Source of the DNA: Dioscorea cayenensis subsp. rotundata
Lineage: Eukaryota; Streptophyta; Magnoliopsida; Dioscoreales; Dioscoreaceae
Assembly (NCBI RefSeq): GCF_009730915.1
Contig: NC_052477.1
Location: 29,150,420 to 29,214,419 of the forward strand
Direction: 5' to 3'
Length of the DNA stretch: 64,000 nt
Shown in pieces: positions 11,767 through 23,698 of the stretch. The position numbers were made by a program, and so were the translations under genes. Position 1 is the first letter of the stretch, and each line of letters opens with the position of its first letter. The notes under the pieces were generated by a model. That model saw nothing but the letters and a program-made list of their open reading frames with translations. It was not told the DNA's origin and searched no databases.

Positions 11767-13276
11767 ATGGATGTGCACATCCATGATTTTTTTTTAAAAA
11801 ACAAATGAATAAACAACTTCAATTAAAATAAGAACATTTAGAAGAGCTCCCACTAGACTGGTGGGAACAAATACACCAAATCACAATAAAAGAGCACCCA
11901 CTAGATATGGTACAAAAACACAATCACTAGAAGCATTTGGGTTGAACTCCAGACTTTTTAAGTTTAATAAATGTTTTGAAGTCTTTCAGCAGTAAGATGT
12001 GATATTTTATGTTGATTAAAACTTTACATAGCCAGTGTAAAATAAGCGTAAAAAGCATTTTTACGGCTCATCACTCGAAAAAGTCATTTTTGCCTTTTGT
12101 CAGAACATAACACTTTGACCCGGTCTTTAAAACGAGCTTATTTAAGCAAAACTGCTCAAAAGCGACAACGATCATAAAACAATCTTTTCTTACAATGCCT
12201 GAGCAAAATCCATCAGAGAATGGCCCCTGACCGGTCTCCTCCACTCTCGGACCAAAAAAATTCAGACTACATTGAATAGTGGCAATAGAATCCTCTAACT
12301 TGGCTTGGGAAGCCCTCTGAAGCAGCTGAGAACAAAAACATCCACGCTCCCTTCCTACATCTCCATATCAACAAAATTACACAAACATATCCACATTATG
12401 TACCATAAAATTCTATTTAAAAAAAAAAGAAAAAAAAAATGCACATCCATTCCCCCTTGCTACTTCATCTCCATAGCAACCAAAATTACACAATCATATC
12501 CACAAACACTTTATACATTATATACTATAAAATTCTATTTATAAAAAAAAAAGGTGGATATGCACATCCATTCTCCTTGCTACTTCATCTCCATAACAAC
12601 TAAAATTACACAACCATATCCAAAGACTATGTACATTATATGTATAGCAATTCTAAAAAAAATGTTTAATCGAATTTTTATTCGAAACTATAGAATTAGA
12701 ATTGCTCATTTTTTTAATAGAAAAAGAATACACAACCATATCTGCAACTCAAAAAGACCAAAACTAAAACCATAACTGATAAAGAATTAAAACTCACAAA
12801 TACAACCTTGCATCCACAAACACAAAATACAATTCTATTTACAAAAGAGGTGGATGTGCACATCCCATACTCTCTTGCAATCCAATGTTCCATAACAACC
12901 AAAAGTACCAAAAATCACAACTAAGAACCAGTAATCCTTGTTCTTGATGATGATGATGAAGAAGAAGAACTAAGAATGAGTGAGACATTCATTGTAATTA
13001 TAAATAGAACCCAAAACCAGAGGAAGTGAGAATAAGAACCACTCTAGCTTGTATCCACAAACACATGTACATTATAAAACATCAAATTGTATCTACAAAA
13101 ACATGGATGTGCACATCCATGTTCCCTTCACTTCTTTTTCAATCTCCAAAACAACCAAAATTACACATCCATATCCTAAACATGAACTGGAAAAAGAGAA
13201 TTTGAGAAAAAAAAACTCTACCTTGTGTTCACAAACACAATGCCTATAGAGTACAAAAAAGTGGATGTACACATCC
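11767..13276. repeat. Degenerate tandem array with recurring GGATGTGCACATCC palindrome
   Basis: The palindrome or a close variant occurs at 11767-11784, 12440-12450 (half), 12556-12569, 12852-12865, 13100-13123 and 13263-13276. Between about 12330 and 12660 three units of roughly 110-125 bases repeat the order: palindrome, a CTTGCTACTTCATCTCCAT-like segment, AAAATTACACA, CATATCCA, then an A-rich run. The best palindrome, 13100-13123, is perfect over 24 bases. The array lies just past the 3' end of the small gene at 13449-13658. Its function, if any, is unknown. Confidence 0.6.
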
Positions 13277-13448
13277 ATACTCCACAAAACCAAAACCAAA
13301 ACCAAAATCAGAACAATTAATTCATCCCATCTTGTATCTACAAACAAGCCTATATACATCATAACACCATAAAATCCTCTTCTTCCTTCCCAGCCAATCT
13401 CCAAACACAACCAAAACTACCAAAAATCCCAAAATGATCAAGAAAACA

Positions 13449-13658
13449 TTAAGATTCAGAGGCAGCATCAGAAGTATAACCACTGAAAATTGGAGTAGAA
13501 GAAGCTGAATTAAAGTTTGAATCTTTTCCTCCTTTTCTGGAACCAGTCTTCTGAGTGATAGATCTAATCAAACTTCCAAAGATCTTGGCTTTAATTTGGC
13601 CTCTTTTGGGCAATGGTTTCTTCTCTCTTTTCAGATGCTCTGCAACGCTGTACTCCAT
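13449..13658 (-). CDS. Small basic protein with PKRGQIKAKI core (cluster copy 1)
   Basis: Single-exon frame of 69 residues starting MEYSVAEHLKREKK. It continues through the core PLPKRGQIKAKIFGSLIRS to a Ser/Gly/Asn-rich tail ending SDAASES. The N-terminal half is strongly basic. No signal peptide or membrane segment is visible. Two shorter frames on the same strand, at 14938-15051 and 15698-15865, share the core, which makes random conservation unlikely. A CT-rich leader (GA microsatellite on the plus strand at 13811-13832) lies upstream on its sense strand, as in many plant 5' UTRs. I recall similar short plant proteins of unknown role but cannot name a family. The frame assignment is fairly firm; the function is not known. 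Confidence 0.65.
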   Translation of the reverse strand: MEYSVAEHLKREKKPLPKRGQIKAKIFGSLIRSITQKTGSRKGGKDSNFNSASSTPIFSGYTSDAASES

Positions 13659-14937
13659 TTCTCCAATTCCTTTTCACAAACACCAAAAAACACAGCAAAA
13701 AAACCAGTAATTCTTGCTCTCACTGATGAATTGATGCTGATGAAGATGGAAGTGAGAATGAGTGAGAGATTCATTGGATTTATAGAGAGAAAAGTGAAGA
13801 AGTCTTGAGAGGAGAGAGAGAGAGAGAGAGAGAAAGAAAGAAGCAACTGTTTACTTGGAGAACAAGAGTTCTAATTTTGGAGTCCTTTTTTTTTTCAAAA
13901 AGAACCTTTGAATTTTTCAAATGATTCATTAATTATATTATATATAACTCCCTCAATTTTTTTTTATTTATATCAAACTCCATGAATTATTTATTTAGAA
14001 ATACAACCCTATGTTGTTGATATTTTGTAGAGAATGGAATTCAACTTTTTTTTTTTGAAATTTAAATTAAATATTTTGCCTCCAAAAAATGATTTTGTAT
14101 ATTAATTATAAATTTTTATATTAATAACACTGTATGTAGTAGGAAAATTTTATGTTTTTCAGAGTAAAAAACATCTCACACAATTATTCACAATTATGAA
14201 AAACTACAAATTTGTTAAATATTACAAATATTTCAAGAAAAAAATAAAAAAATTAGCACATAAACTGAGAATTTAAAGACTTTAAAACAGTTTTTTTAAA
14301 AAATTAATATGGCTCATAGATAAGTAATTAAAATTTGTTTAGGGGTATATATGCAAAAAAAATACCAAATTGATAATTGCATACTGCAGTATGTCAGCAA
14401 GGAAAACCATGATATATCTGTTTATGTCACAATATTCTTGTTCAACAAAAAACTCTAATTAATTACTCTTAATTTTTGAACTTCAAATATAAATTAACAA
14501 AATAATGATATAACATATCAAATTATTCTTATTCTTGTTATTACTTATTATTAAGGTTGCTTAATGTGATATTAATCTCACATAGACACAGTCAATGATA
14601 TGTTCTAGAGACCAAACTTTCACTTGTCAAACTAAGACCAAACTTAATTTCACATGTTCAAAAACCAAACAAAAGTAAGACTTAAATTAATGCACTTCTA
14701 GTAAATAAGACTTCACATTGATAAAGAATAAGAAAAAAACAAAATTTTGAAAATCAATGAAACAATAATCTTCCTCTTTTTCATTAATAAAATAAGAAAC
14801 TAAGCAAACATTATGGAAAAAAAAAGAAAGAGAAAGAGAAAAAGAAAACAAACTCATCCATTGAATGGTTTGATGAATGAACCCAATCTCAAAGCTTTGA
14901 AGATGAGATGATGATGATGATCATCTTCAAACTCTTG

Positions 14938-15051
14938 TTATCCTCCAACCTTGCAAAACAATGGCAAGAATGACTTGACCAAAGTTCTATATATCTTTGC
15001 TTTTATTTGGCCTCTCTTTGGCAATGGATTCACTTTCTCATTCACTCCCAT
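14938..15051 (-). CDS. Small basic peptide with PKRGQIKAKI core (cluster copy 2)
   Basis: Reading down from ATG at 15051-15049, the frame encodes 37 residues beginning MGVNEKVNPL, running through PKRGQIKAKIYRTLVKSF and ending FCKVGG before TAA at 14938-14940. It shares twelve consecutive residues with copy 1 (PLPKRGQIKAKI), although the flanking DNA has diverged, so the shared core is likely under protein-level constraint. It is shorter than the other two copies and has no Ser-rich tail. It could be a working micropeptide gene, a truncated copy, or one exon of a longer gene. Confidence 0.55.
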   Translation of the reverse strand: MGVNEKVNPLPKRGQIKAKIYRTLVKSFLPLFCKVGG

Positions 15052-15697
15052 ATTTGATATTTTCTCTACTCTATCCAATCAAAATGGAGATACCTTAGTG
15101 TATATAATATTTATCAAAGTAAGAGAAAAATAAAACAAAGAATGAGTGTCCCTAATGAACTCACAAGTGTTATTTTGTTGTCGGACTTTTTACTATGTTC
15201 ACATGTGTTTGTGGCTTTTAATATACTTAGTTCTTTTTGTAATTACAGGTTCCAATGATGGTTGCTTCACTCATAATTACACCATTTTTTTTTTTATTTT
15301 GTATATCAAAAAGTTGTTAAACAAATACGGACATATCATATCATGGGCATGTTTAGATGTGGAATTATTACTCTCAACACACATGTGTCTTTCTTTTGTT
15401 TAAGTTGAGATTTGAACTCGTTTTCTCGGTAGGACATGAACACTCAACCGAAAAGATTCGGTGCTAATAGACAAAAAATTATCAGCGATCTCATAATTTT
15501 TCACTTCGTTTTTTGATTCGAGACTATTTAGTTTAAAAGAAATATCAATTTCACATTTACATGAACTGTTTACAACGATTGCAAGACAGCAAATAATCAT
15601 CATACATTTTGTTAAAAAAAAAAAGGAAAAGAAAAGAGAAGAATTAGAAGAAAGTATTAAAGTAGAAACATCTCTCACAGCTTAAAAATAGAATCCA

Positions 15698-15865
15698 CTA
15701 AGCAATCTTGTTACCACTTATTTTTTTAGGAACTTTGAATGCCATCATCATGAACACCTTCAGCTTCTTCAAAAGCAGAGCAAATATCTTAGCTTTAATT
15801 TGGCCTCTCTTTGGTGAAGGATTTCCCTTTCCTTTCTTTGATCTCAGTCCAACTTCACATCCCAT
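15698..15865 (-). CDS. Small basic peptide with PKRGQIKAKI core (cluster copy 3)
   Basis: Reading from ATG at 15865-15863 the frame gives 55 residues. It starts MGCEVGLRSKKGKGN, passes through the core PSPKRGQIKAKIFALLLKK and ends KISGNKIA before TAG at 15698-15700. The product is very basic. The MGC start would allow N-myristoylation at Gly2 and palmitoylation at Cys3, so membrane attachment is possible; copy 2 also begins with Met-Gly. The segment after the core (LLLKKLKVFMMMAF) is an amphipathic or hydrophobic helix candidate. The three copies have the same orientation within 2.4 kb, which indicates tandem duplication. Function is unknown. Confidence 0.6.
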   Translation of the reverse strand: MGCEVGLRSKKGKGNPSPKRGQIKAKIFALLLKKLKVFMMMAFKVPKKISGNKIA

Positions 15866-17400
15866 TGCTCTTAATTATATAAAAAACTTCAAACAACTCA
15901 CAAAAACCAATATTTATTTTATATATACAAATTGATATATATCAAGTGTTTTTGGATTGCTTGGCTACCAAGGTGTGTAATTTATATTAAGTTTAGGTGA
16001 AGAAAAAGAAAGGTCTTGTGATTGAATATATGAGTTGTCATTTGAAGTGGTTTAGTGAGACTTACTTTTCAGTGTATACTACATTGTTCCCTTGACTCAT
16101 AACAGCATCTATGTATTGTCCCACTTTGTCTCTGTTCCATGTGAGAAACGTAAGAATCATATGATAGACATCAAATAGAATACATATAGGACACACCAAT
16201 ACATGCAGGGGAAAAATAATTGTGTAGAAAAAAAAAAAAAATTTATATTATTTAATATATGATCATATTTAAAGATATAATCGTAATGTAAATCTCTGCA
16301 AAATAATTCAAAACATAAAAATATAAAAGTTAACTATAATTAACTACTGTCACAATAGTTGAGTATTTAACATATTTGATTCCCATGTGAAAGATCAAGA
16401 GTTTAACTTTCTCTTAATACGTGATTGAAAAAAAATAATATATTTACTTATAAAAGCTACATGCGGAGAAGAATTTAGTTTTATAAATGATCACTACGGA
16501 TTTTAATTTTTGAAAAAAAAATCCATATTTCATGCAAAATTAATTTATTTTGAAAAAAAATTCCAACATATCATAGATTCATAGTAATAAAACTTTGGCA
16601 ACATAGTACTAAGTTTTTTATACATTTAATTTGATAAAAGTATAATTTTAATAAGAACGAATATAAAAGCTCGTTTACATATATTAAGAAAACACAATAA
16701 ACTTGTGGGAAAAGAACAGTAAGTCAAATTCAAATCCTAGGTCACTCTCTTTGTCTGTTGAAAAGTTGTTTGAAGTAGTTGTTTTGATTATAAGGAATTC
16801 TTAGTGTGTTTGGTTTCCATAGAACTTTGATTATTGACTACCTTCACCATTCAAAGCTTATCCTGTGAAGTTTTTGTTGCACATGTCTAATATCCAATAA
16901 TTTATATTATATATATATATAGGACAAGAGATAATAAGTTTTTTTTTTGAAATAAAAATTAATATATAAAACAATATTTGAACAATAGCCAAATTATTTC
17001 TGATTCACGTAATTCTATATTATTTTTTAATAAAAGACACTTCCTCTGAAAATGTCCCTACGGATCATTAGCTTTGCATATAATGATCACTGTTTATTCC
17101 TGTGCAGTATTTAATCCTAGTTAACACTAGTTTATAGTGTTTTATAGCACATATAGTATTATATTAATTAACAGTAAAATTTTACATATTATCTATATAA
17201 ATACAACCGTGAAATCATGATTATTAAATATTTTTTTAAATAAAAAAATTAATTTTTATAAATAACAACGGTTAGATCATGGTCACTATCAAACATGTTT
17301 TAAATTAAAAATTGAAAATATATACTATTTTTAAAATATATCAATGTTTAAAAAATTATATAATTTTTATATTTTTCAGGGGGTGGAGAGGAAAATCACA
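15866..17400. other. AT-rich spacer
   Basis: No gene recognised. A degenerate SINE-like stretch with a poly-A end lies near 16350-16440 (AGTTGAGTATTTAACATA, then AAGAGTTTAACTTTC). An AT run is at 16905-16920. The composition becomes GC-rich at about 17380 as the next gene begins. Confidence 0.45.
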
Positions 17401-17413
17401 AGCATGACATGGT

Positions 17414-17441
17414 TCGCACGTGTGTAAGAGTACACGTGCGA
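17414..17441 (+). promoter_or_regulatory. Inverted pair of G-boxes upstream of the TBC gene
   Basis: TCGCACGTGT at 17414-17423 and its perfect reverse complement ACACGTGCGA at 17432-17441 flank an eight-base spacer. Each arm contains a CACGTG G-box (17417-17422 and 17433-17438), the site bound by plant bHLH and bZIP factors. It lies about 105-130 bases before the ATG at 17545, in the proximal promoter or leader. In RNA the same sequence could fold as a stable hairpin. Confidence 0.55.
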
Positions 17442-17544
17442 GTTGCCGGGCGCGGGAATGGCGACGGGGAGCCGATGATAAGAGCGCGGGGCATCGGAGT
17501 GAGATCCCCCAACAAGGTCGCCGGAGAACTCGCGGAGACCGGAG

Positions 17545-20500
17545 ATGAAGGGAAGGAGCCTCCCGATCATCACCTTCGAGCACAAGAGGTGAGTGCCGCC
17601 TGTGTGCTATCTTTGAGCCACGCGTCCTTCACTGCAACCTCAACTCCTCCCGATTCGCCCGCCATTTCTAGGGTTTCCAAATCTCTTCTCATCGTTTCCT
17701 TTTTTTCAATTTTGCTCTTATCCTTGTGCGCCTGTGGGTTCGGGCAATGTTGCTGTTGATCTTGGCTTGATTCTTTGTGGATTTTTGTCTGTGATTCTGG
17801 AATCGATCGGATATCGCTGAAAGAGGTGTTTGGGGTTGTGAAATTTGGGTTTGTTTGCCTGCCGGGTAGTGGGGTTTGATCGGATTTCGTTTTTGGAATC
17901 TAGGGTTTTAGTTCGGATGATAGGTGGGATTTAGTGCCATGGGTGTTCGGATCGGAGGTCTGCCATTGGGTTTGTGGTTGATTTAGGGTTTCATGGATGT
18001 TGAGTGCAGGTAGAGATAGGTTTTCCTTTTGTTTTTGGTTTGTTCTGGGTTGAATCTTCATCTTTGTGTTGCTTATTAGTGGATTAATTTGGATGATTGA
18101 ACTTTTTTTTTTTTTTTAATTCTTTGTTGTTTATCTTTCGCTTGTGGCCTTCGGATAGGGATACATATGGATTTGCGGTGCGGCCTCAACACTTGCAGAG
18201 GTACCGGGAGTACGCCAACATCTACAAGGCAATATATTCATCTCCTAATTCCAATTAAAACCGTATATGCTGCCTGGATTGCTAATTTCGTGTCTGGGTT
18301 GCTCTTGATTACAGGAGGAGGAAGAGGAGAGATCGGAGCGGTGGAAGGACTTCTTGGAGAGGCAGACAGAGGCTGGCGATGTGCTCCATGACAATCCTCC
18401 AGCTGAGGAAAGTAGTGTCACTTCACCAGTTGCACAGGAAGAACAACCTGAGGAAACTAGTCTTGAGGGCAGAGGTTACCCAGAGGAACTCACCTCAGAA
18501 GAGGAAGTTGCAAATGTGGATACCAAAACTCATGAGATCCAGAAGTGGGCTCCCCTTAGTGCTTCTCTCAGTGCCATTGAACAGTTGATGAGTGTTCGTG
18601 TCAAGAAAAGGAGGAACTTTTCTAAAGATGATCAGGTTGGTGGAAAAAGTGGGGATGGCTTAGCTTCGATAGATGAGGGGAGGCCGGTTAAAGGGGCATC
18701 AGAAGAGGACTCAGAAGAAGAGTTTTATGATGTGGAGAAGGCAGACCTGGTGCAGGACGTAGCTTCCAGTGACGGAACAGGTACTGATTTGGGCAGTCAA
18801 TACCTCTTCCCCCCTTGGAGGGAAGAGTTGGAAAGCCTGGTCCGCGGGGGAGTCCCAAAGGGTCTTAGAGGAGAGGTGCAATGATGCTATGACACTGATA
18901 GTCTTTCTCTGTAATTTTGTGGTGGACTGTCTTTTGACTTCTCTCGTACTATGACTTACAGTTGTGGCAAGCCTTTGTGGGAGTGAGAGCACGCCGGGTG
19001 GAGGGTTACTACCAGGATCTGCTGGATTCAGAAGCTAAGAGCAGTGATGATAAAGAAATTAACAGCACATGTGACATTGCCGAGAAACCGCAAGGATGTG
19101 TTAATGAAAAATGGAAAAGACAGATAGAGAAGGTTAGTACATTATGGTGCTTGAAATATGTGCTGCAGCACGTAGGCTCTTGGATATCATTAAAATGACT
19201 GAAAATAAACATTGTTCTTTAGGAGGATTTTGATGGTGTTTTTGCAGGACTTGCCAAGGACATTCCCTGGGCATCCTGCATTGGATGAAGATGGCAGAGA
19301 TGCTTTGAGGCGGTTGCTCACAGCATATGCTAGGCATAACCCATCAGTTGGCTATTGCCAGGTAACTGGTCTGGGTTTAAAAGTTGAAACTATCAAATAT
19401 TTTTCATATTCCTGAGCAAACATTAATTGTAAACAACTCTTCCTTTGGTAAGCGTAATTTTGCTTGTCTGCTGTTTCTTTTTTGTATTTCTTTGGGTTTT
19501 GGGATTGATGATTCTTGGACTTATTTGTAATAGTGTCTGGTGATTGATTATTTGTTATACTCCTTTATTTTGTAAATGCACAACATTGTCTGAGACTTAG
19601 CTACAGCTGGGCGCTTGAGATTCCTTTCTTTTAGCTTTTCATCATTTGATTAGCTTGAACTCTAAGTTTAGTTTGAGCCTTCGATGCGATTACTTTAAGT
19701 GTTAATTCAATGCAATTGATTGCTTGCTTCATGCATCTTGTACTAACAATTTTACTGTGATCACCTATTTATTTATAAGCAGAAGCGTTCCTCTGCTTTT
19801 AGCTCTAGAAATGGATGCTTCTTTTCTTATCCTTAGCATGTAGCTTAACTGTTTACATAGTTATGATCTGGTACATAATCCCTCTAACCTTAGCATCTTT
19901 CAAATATAAGTGGAACATTGTGGTCTCTGACTCTCTATCTGAAAGATCATGTGGTTAGGCTTGTGCCTTGTTTGTGGTTAAGAATTTAGGATGACATGAG
20001 CAAAATGAACTCAGGATAATACCCTTTTAATATAGGTAGTAACTGTTGGCTCCTTCAAATGAATCACTATATCTGTTGCTTCTTTTACTTGGGGATGCTT
20101 CGAGCTTCTTGGGTATACACTCTAAATTATTGAGGTTCATTATTTTTTACTATATTAATTAATTAGCTACGTGGTTAAACTATTTATTATGACCAGTTAA
20201 TCAAATTCTTATCTACTGTTAACAAATTACGAGCTTTGACTTGCAAATTTGTAAATTTTGTGTTCTATATATTACTTGAAAATACACTAATATATTGGCC
20301 AAATTAGCATCATTCTCTATTGAAACTCTTCTTGTGCAGCATTAAAAAATGATACATCAAATTGCACGTATCTAGATTGTGCCAAGAAATTCTAGCTAAC
20401 TTTTTAAATCTATTGCAAATTGTTGCTCCTCAATATCAATGTTATATTAGAGTTGCATGCATGCATTGTCTTTCCCTTGCTTAAAACTGGTTTGAGGTAT

Positions 20501-23500
20501 TGCTACCTTTTGCTTCTTGCATCTTTTTTTAAGAGCCGATTTGTTTATTCTTTCTCTTTCCACTTCTCTTCCTTTAATATGTTCTCACAACATTGAGGTG
20601 GCATGTGTTTTCCTCCTCTTTCTTTACCATGCAGGCCATGAATTTCTTTGCAGGCATATTATTATTGCTGATGCCCGAGGAAAATGCATTTTGGTAGGTT
20701 TGTAGTTTGGATTATAAAATCATATTGAAGTCTAAAAAGCCTTTATCTGTGTCTGTATTTTGCATTTGAAATTGTTAACTGCAATTTATTTAGAATTTGT
20801 AAGCTGTACTGATATTTTTTTCAGGACTTTATTGGGCATAATTGATGACTACTTTGATGGCTACTATTCTGAGGAAATGATAGAGTCTCAGGTAGCGCTT
20901 TTGTTGGTCAAGCCTGTACCAAATTTTCAGTAATGTTTGGTCATGCCCATCCTAATTAATGCCTAGGAAGATTGTTGCTGATGCCCATTGTAAACAGTAT
21001 TTGATGTTCTTTATTGAGAAGTATTTTCCTTCAGGTGGATCTACTTATCCTTGAGGAGATAGTGCGTGAGCGATTTCCCAAACTGGGTCTGTATTTTTTA
21101 TATTTTATATTTTTTATTTTTTGTGTGAAATTGCGGATGCAACCATTTCTAGTTGTTAAGCTTCGATAATCTTATAATATTTTTTATGCTTGTCTTTGCA
21201 GTTAATCATCTTGATTACCTGGGAATTCAGGTCACATGGGTTGCTGGTCCTTGGTTCCTTTCCATTTTTGTCAATATGCTTCCTTGGGAAAGTGGTCAGG
21301 TTTTACTTTGAGTCATACTGCATTTCATTTTGACACAATGAAAATTACTCATCATGATAATGCTGTGATTGCTCATTACGATTATAATGTGCTATTTTCC
21401 CATGCTAATTATTATTCAGCATGTTGCAACAACTCATATTTCTTTTATGGTCATTGGTCATATTAATTTCAGTTCTTCGTGTGTGGGATGTGCTTCTCTT
21501 TGATGGAAATCGTGTAATGTTATTCCGCACAACACTTGCATTGATGGAGTTATATGGTATTCCCCAGACACTTAAGTCTGATATATGTTTTTCTGCCAGT
21601 TGCTGGAGTAATATTCTTGACATTTATCTTGGAGTTGTATTTTTGTTAGCTAGATAAAGGGCTGATAGGTTTTATGATTCTTCATTATTGTACATTTTCA
21701 AATGCAGGCCCTGCATTAGTGACTACCAAGGATGCTGGAGATGCAGTTACGTTATTGCAGTCTCTTGCTGGTTCTACCTTTGACAGCAGCCAACTTGTCC
21801 TAACTGCTTGCATGGGTTATCAAGCTGTGAATGAAACAAAACTCCAGGAGTTAAGAAAAAAGCATAGGCCTGACGTTATAGCTGCCATGGAGGAAAGGTC
21901 CAAAGGGCTTGGTGTTTTGAATGGTTCCAAGGGTCTTGCTACCAAGCTTTATAGTTTTAAACATGACCCAGGATCTCTCTTGTCCAAAACAGCAGAAAAT
22001 TTAGGTGACACAAATGGGGATGCTCACCTTTCTCAGCCTGAGTCTTCAGATAGTGGAGGTTTTTTGAACAGTGAAATGGTGGATGCTGAATTTGATTCTG
22101 TGCCTCATCTTAAAGAACAGGTAAATATTTCATATTGTTACTTTTGCTACTGGATATACCTGGTCATAATAGGTTATAGGCCTAGCTTAGTGTAACTGAA
22201 AATATTGAGCGGCTCTTGTAGACAGATAATACATGATTTTGGAATCATCTTAAGAGTTCATATAATGTTTGGTTTTGTAGCATAGACAGGTCTAGATATA
22301 TGATCTACTTACACGTCTATTTGTTATAACTAACGTTATGAAAGATGCAAAAAAGTTTTTAGAGTCAAAACTGAAGTTATTACCAACGATTGTTAAATAC
22401 TAGTAAATTGATGCTCCTACACTTTCCATATAAAGCACAAGAAGCCCATGGCATCGTATGGTGAAAATGCCTTTGCACTGGTCAAATATGATGACTTTTA
22501 TAGAAATAAGCCCAGGTTAACACTTGAGTAATACTGAACTAACCTGGACCATTATTTTATATGGTGTAAATTACAAGATTCAATGACCATTGGATGCAAA
22601 TCAAGTTCTTGACTTCCTACTTGATTTTTGTCGGATGACCATCTGATTCTGTGAGAGGAAGCATCCTGTACATGGTCCCACCATGATTTTTTTTTTGCAC
22701 CAAGATGGGCGGCTAGGCTGCTCAGCCTAAGAAAGGCAAGGGCATGCACAAGCTTGGGAGGAGCAAGAGGGGCAGGGTCTGTGCATACGTGGGCACTGGA
22801 ATGACCCACACACACAATCACTACTCATACTCCTAGAAATGTGCTCTCACCCATGATTCGAACTCTGACCACTTGTGAAGGGTTCTAATGGGGACCTGGC
22901 TACCAATAGAGTGAATAGACCACTTGGTCATTGCTACCATGAAGTTATTGTTACTCTGAGCTTTCTCATGATTACCTTTGTTATATATTTTTCTTGTATG
23001 CTCTTTGCCATAGGAAAATAAATTATGAAGAGTATTTACTGTTATATCACATTGGATCAATGATTGAGTTGTTTTTCTTGCTACCATCAGTATGATATTT
23101 GTATTATTGAGATGACCGCCAATTTTTTACAGGTGGCATGGTTGAAGGTTGAGTTATGCAGGCTCCTCGAGGAGAAATGGTCAGCTACTCTCAGGTTAGT
23201 TTACCTCAGTATCTACATTTTCTTCTTGTTACATGGTTTTTTGGAAACTGGATTGCCCATTTACAGTTCATCTGATTTCATGCAACTTAACTATCTTGAA
23301 ATTGCAACTATGCTTCTGTGACTCTAAATCTTGTATGGTTTTTGTTTCTCTAATTAGGGCAGAAGAATTGGAGACAGCTCTTATGGAGATGGTTAAGCTA
23401 GATAATCGGCGCATCCTGAGTGCCAAGGTAAAGAAGCAACCTGAAGTCTTAATTTTAAGGAAAAAGATTTAAGCTAAATAATTTTCCCTGCTCTCAAGTA

Positions 23501-23665
23501 AACATTTGGTGCTTTTGCATTGGCTGTTCTTCTAGTTCCTTGCTTCCCATCACTAGATTGCAGATCAGGGTTTCTGTTTCTATCTTATCTGTCTTAGAAA
23601 TCATGAACCCATAATTCACATTCTTTGTAACCTTTAACCTTATTATTTGTCTGCGTGTTCTTACT

Positions 23666-23698
<33 letters not shown>

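Noticed and set aside
11767..13276. CRISPR-like array
   Set aside because: Repeats are diverged, unevenly spaced and in a plant nuclear context with no cas genes.
13093..13410. 105-codon minus-strand frame
   Set aside because: Hydrophobic low-complexity translation of the palindromic repeat array; the units are not in a conserved frame.
22855..22863. tRNA gene suggested by the GATTCGAAC B-box
   Set aside because: No acceptor or anticodon stem pairs are found; poly-A tail and target duplication identify it as a SINE.
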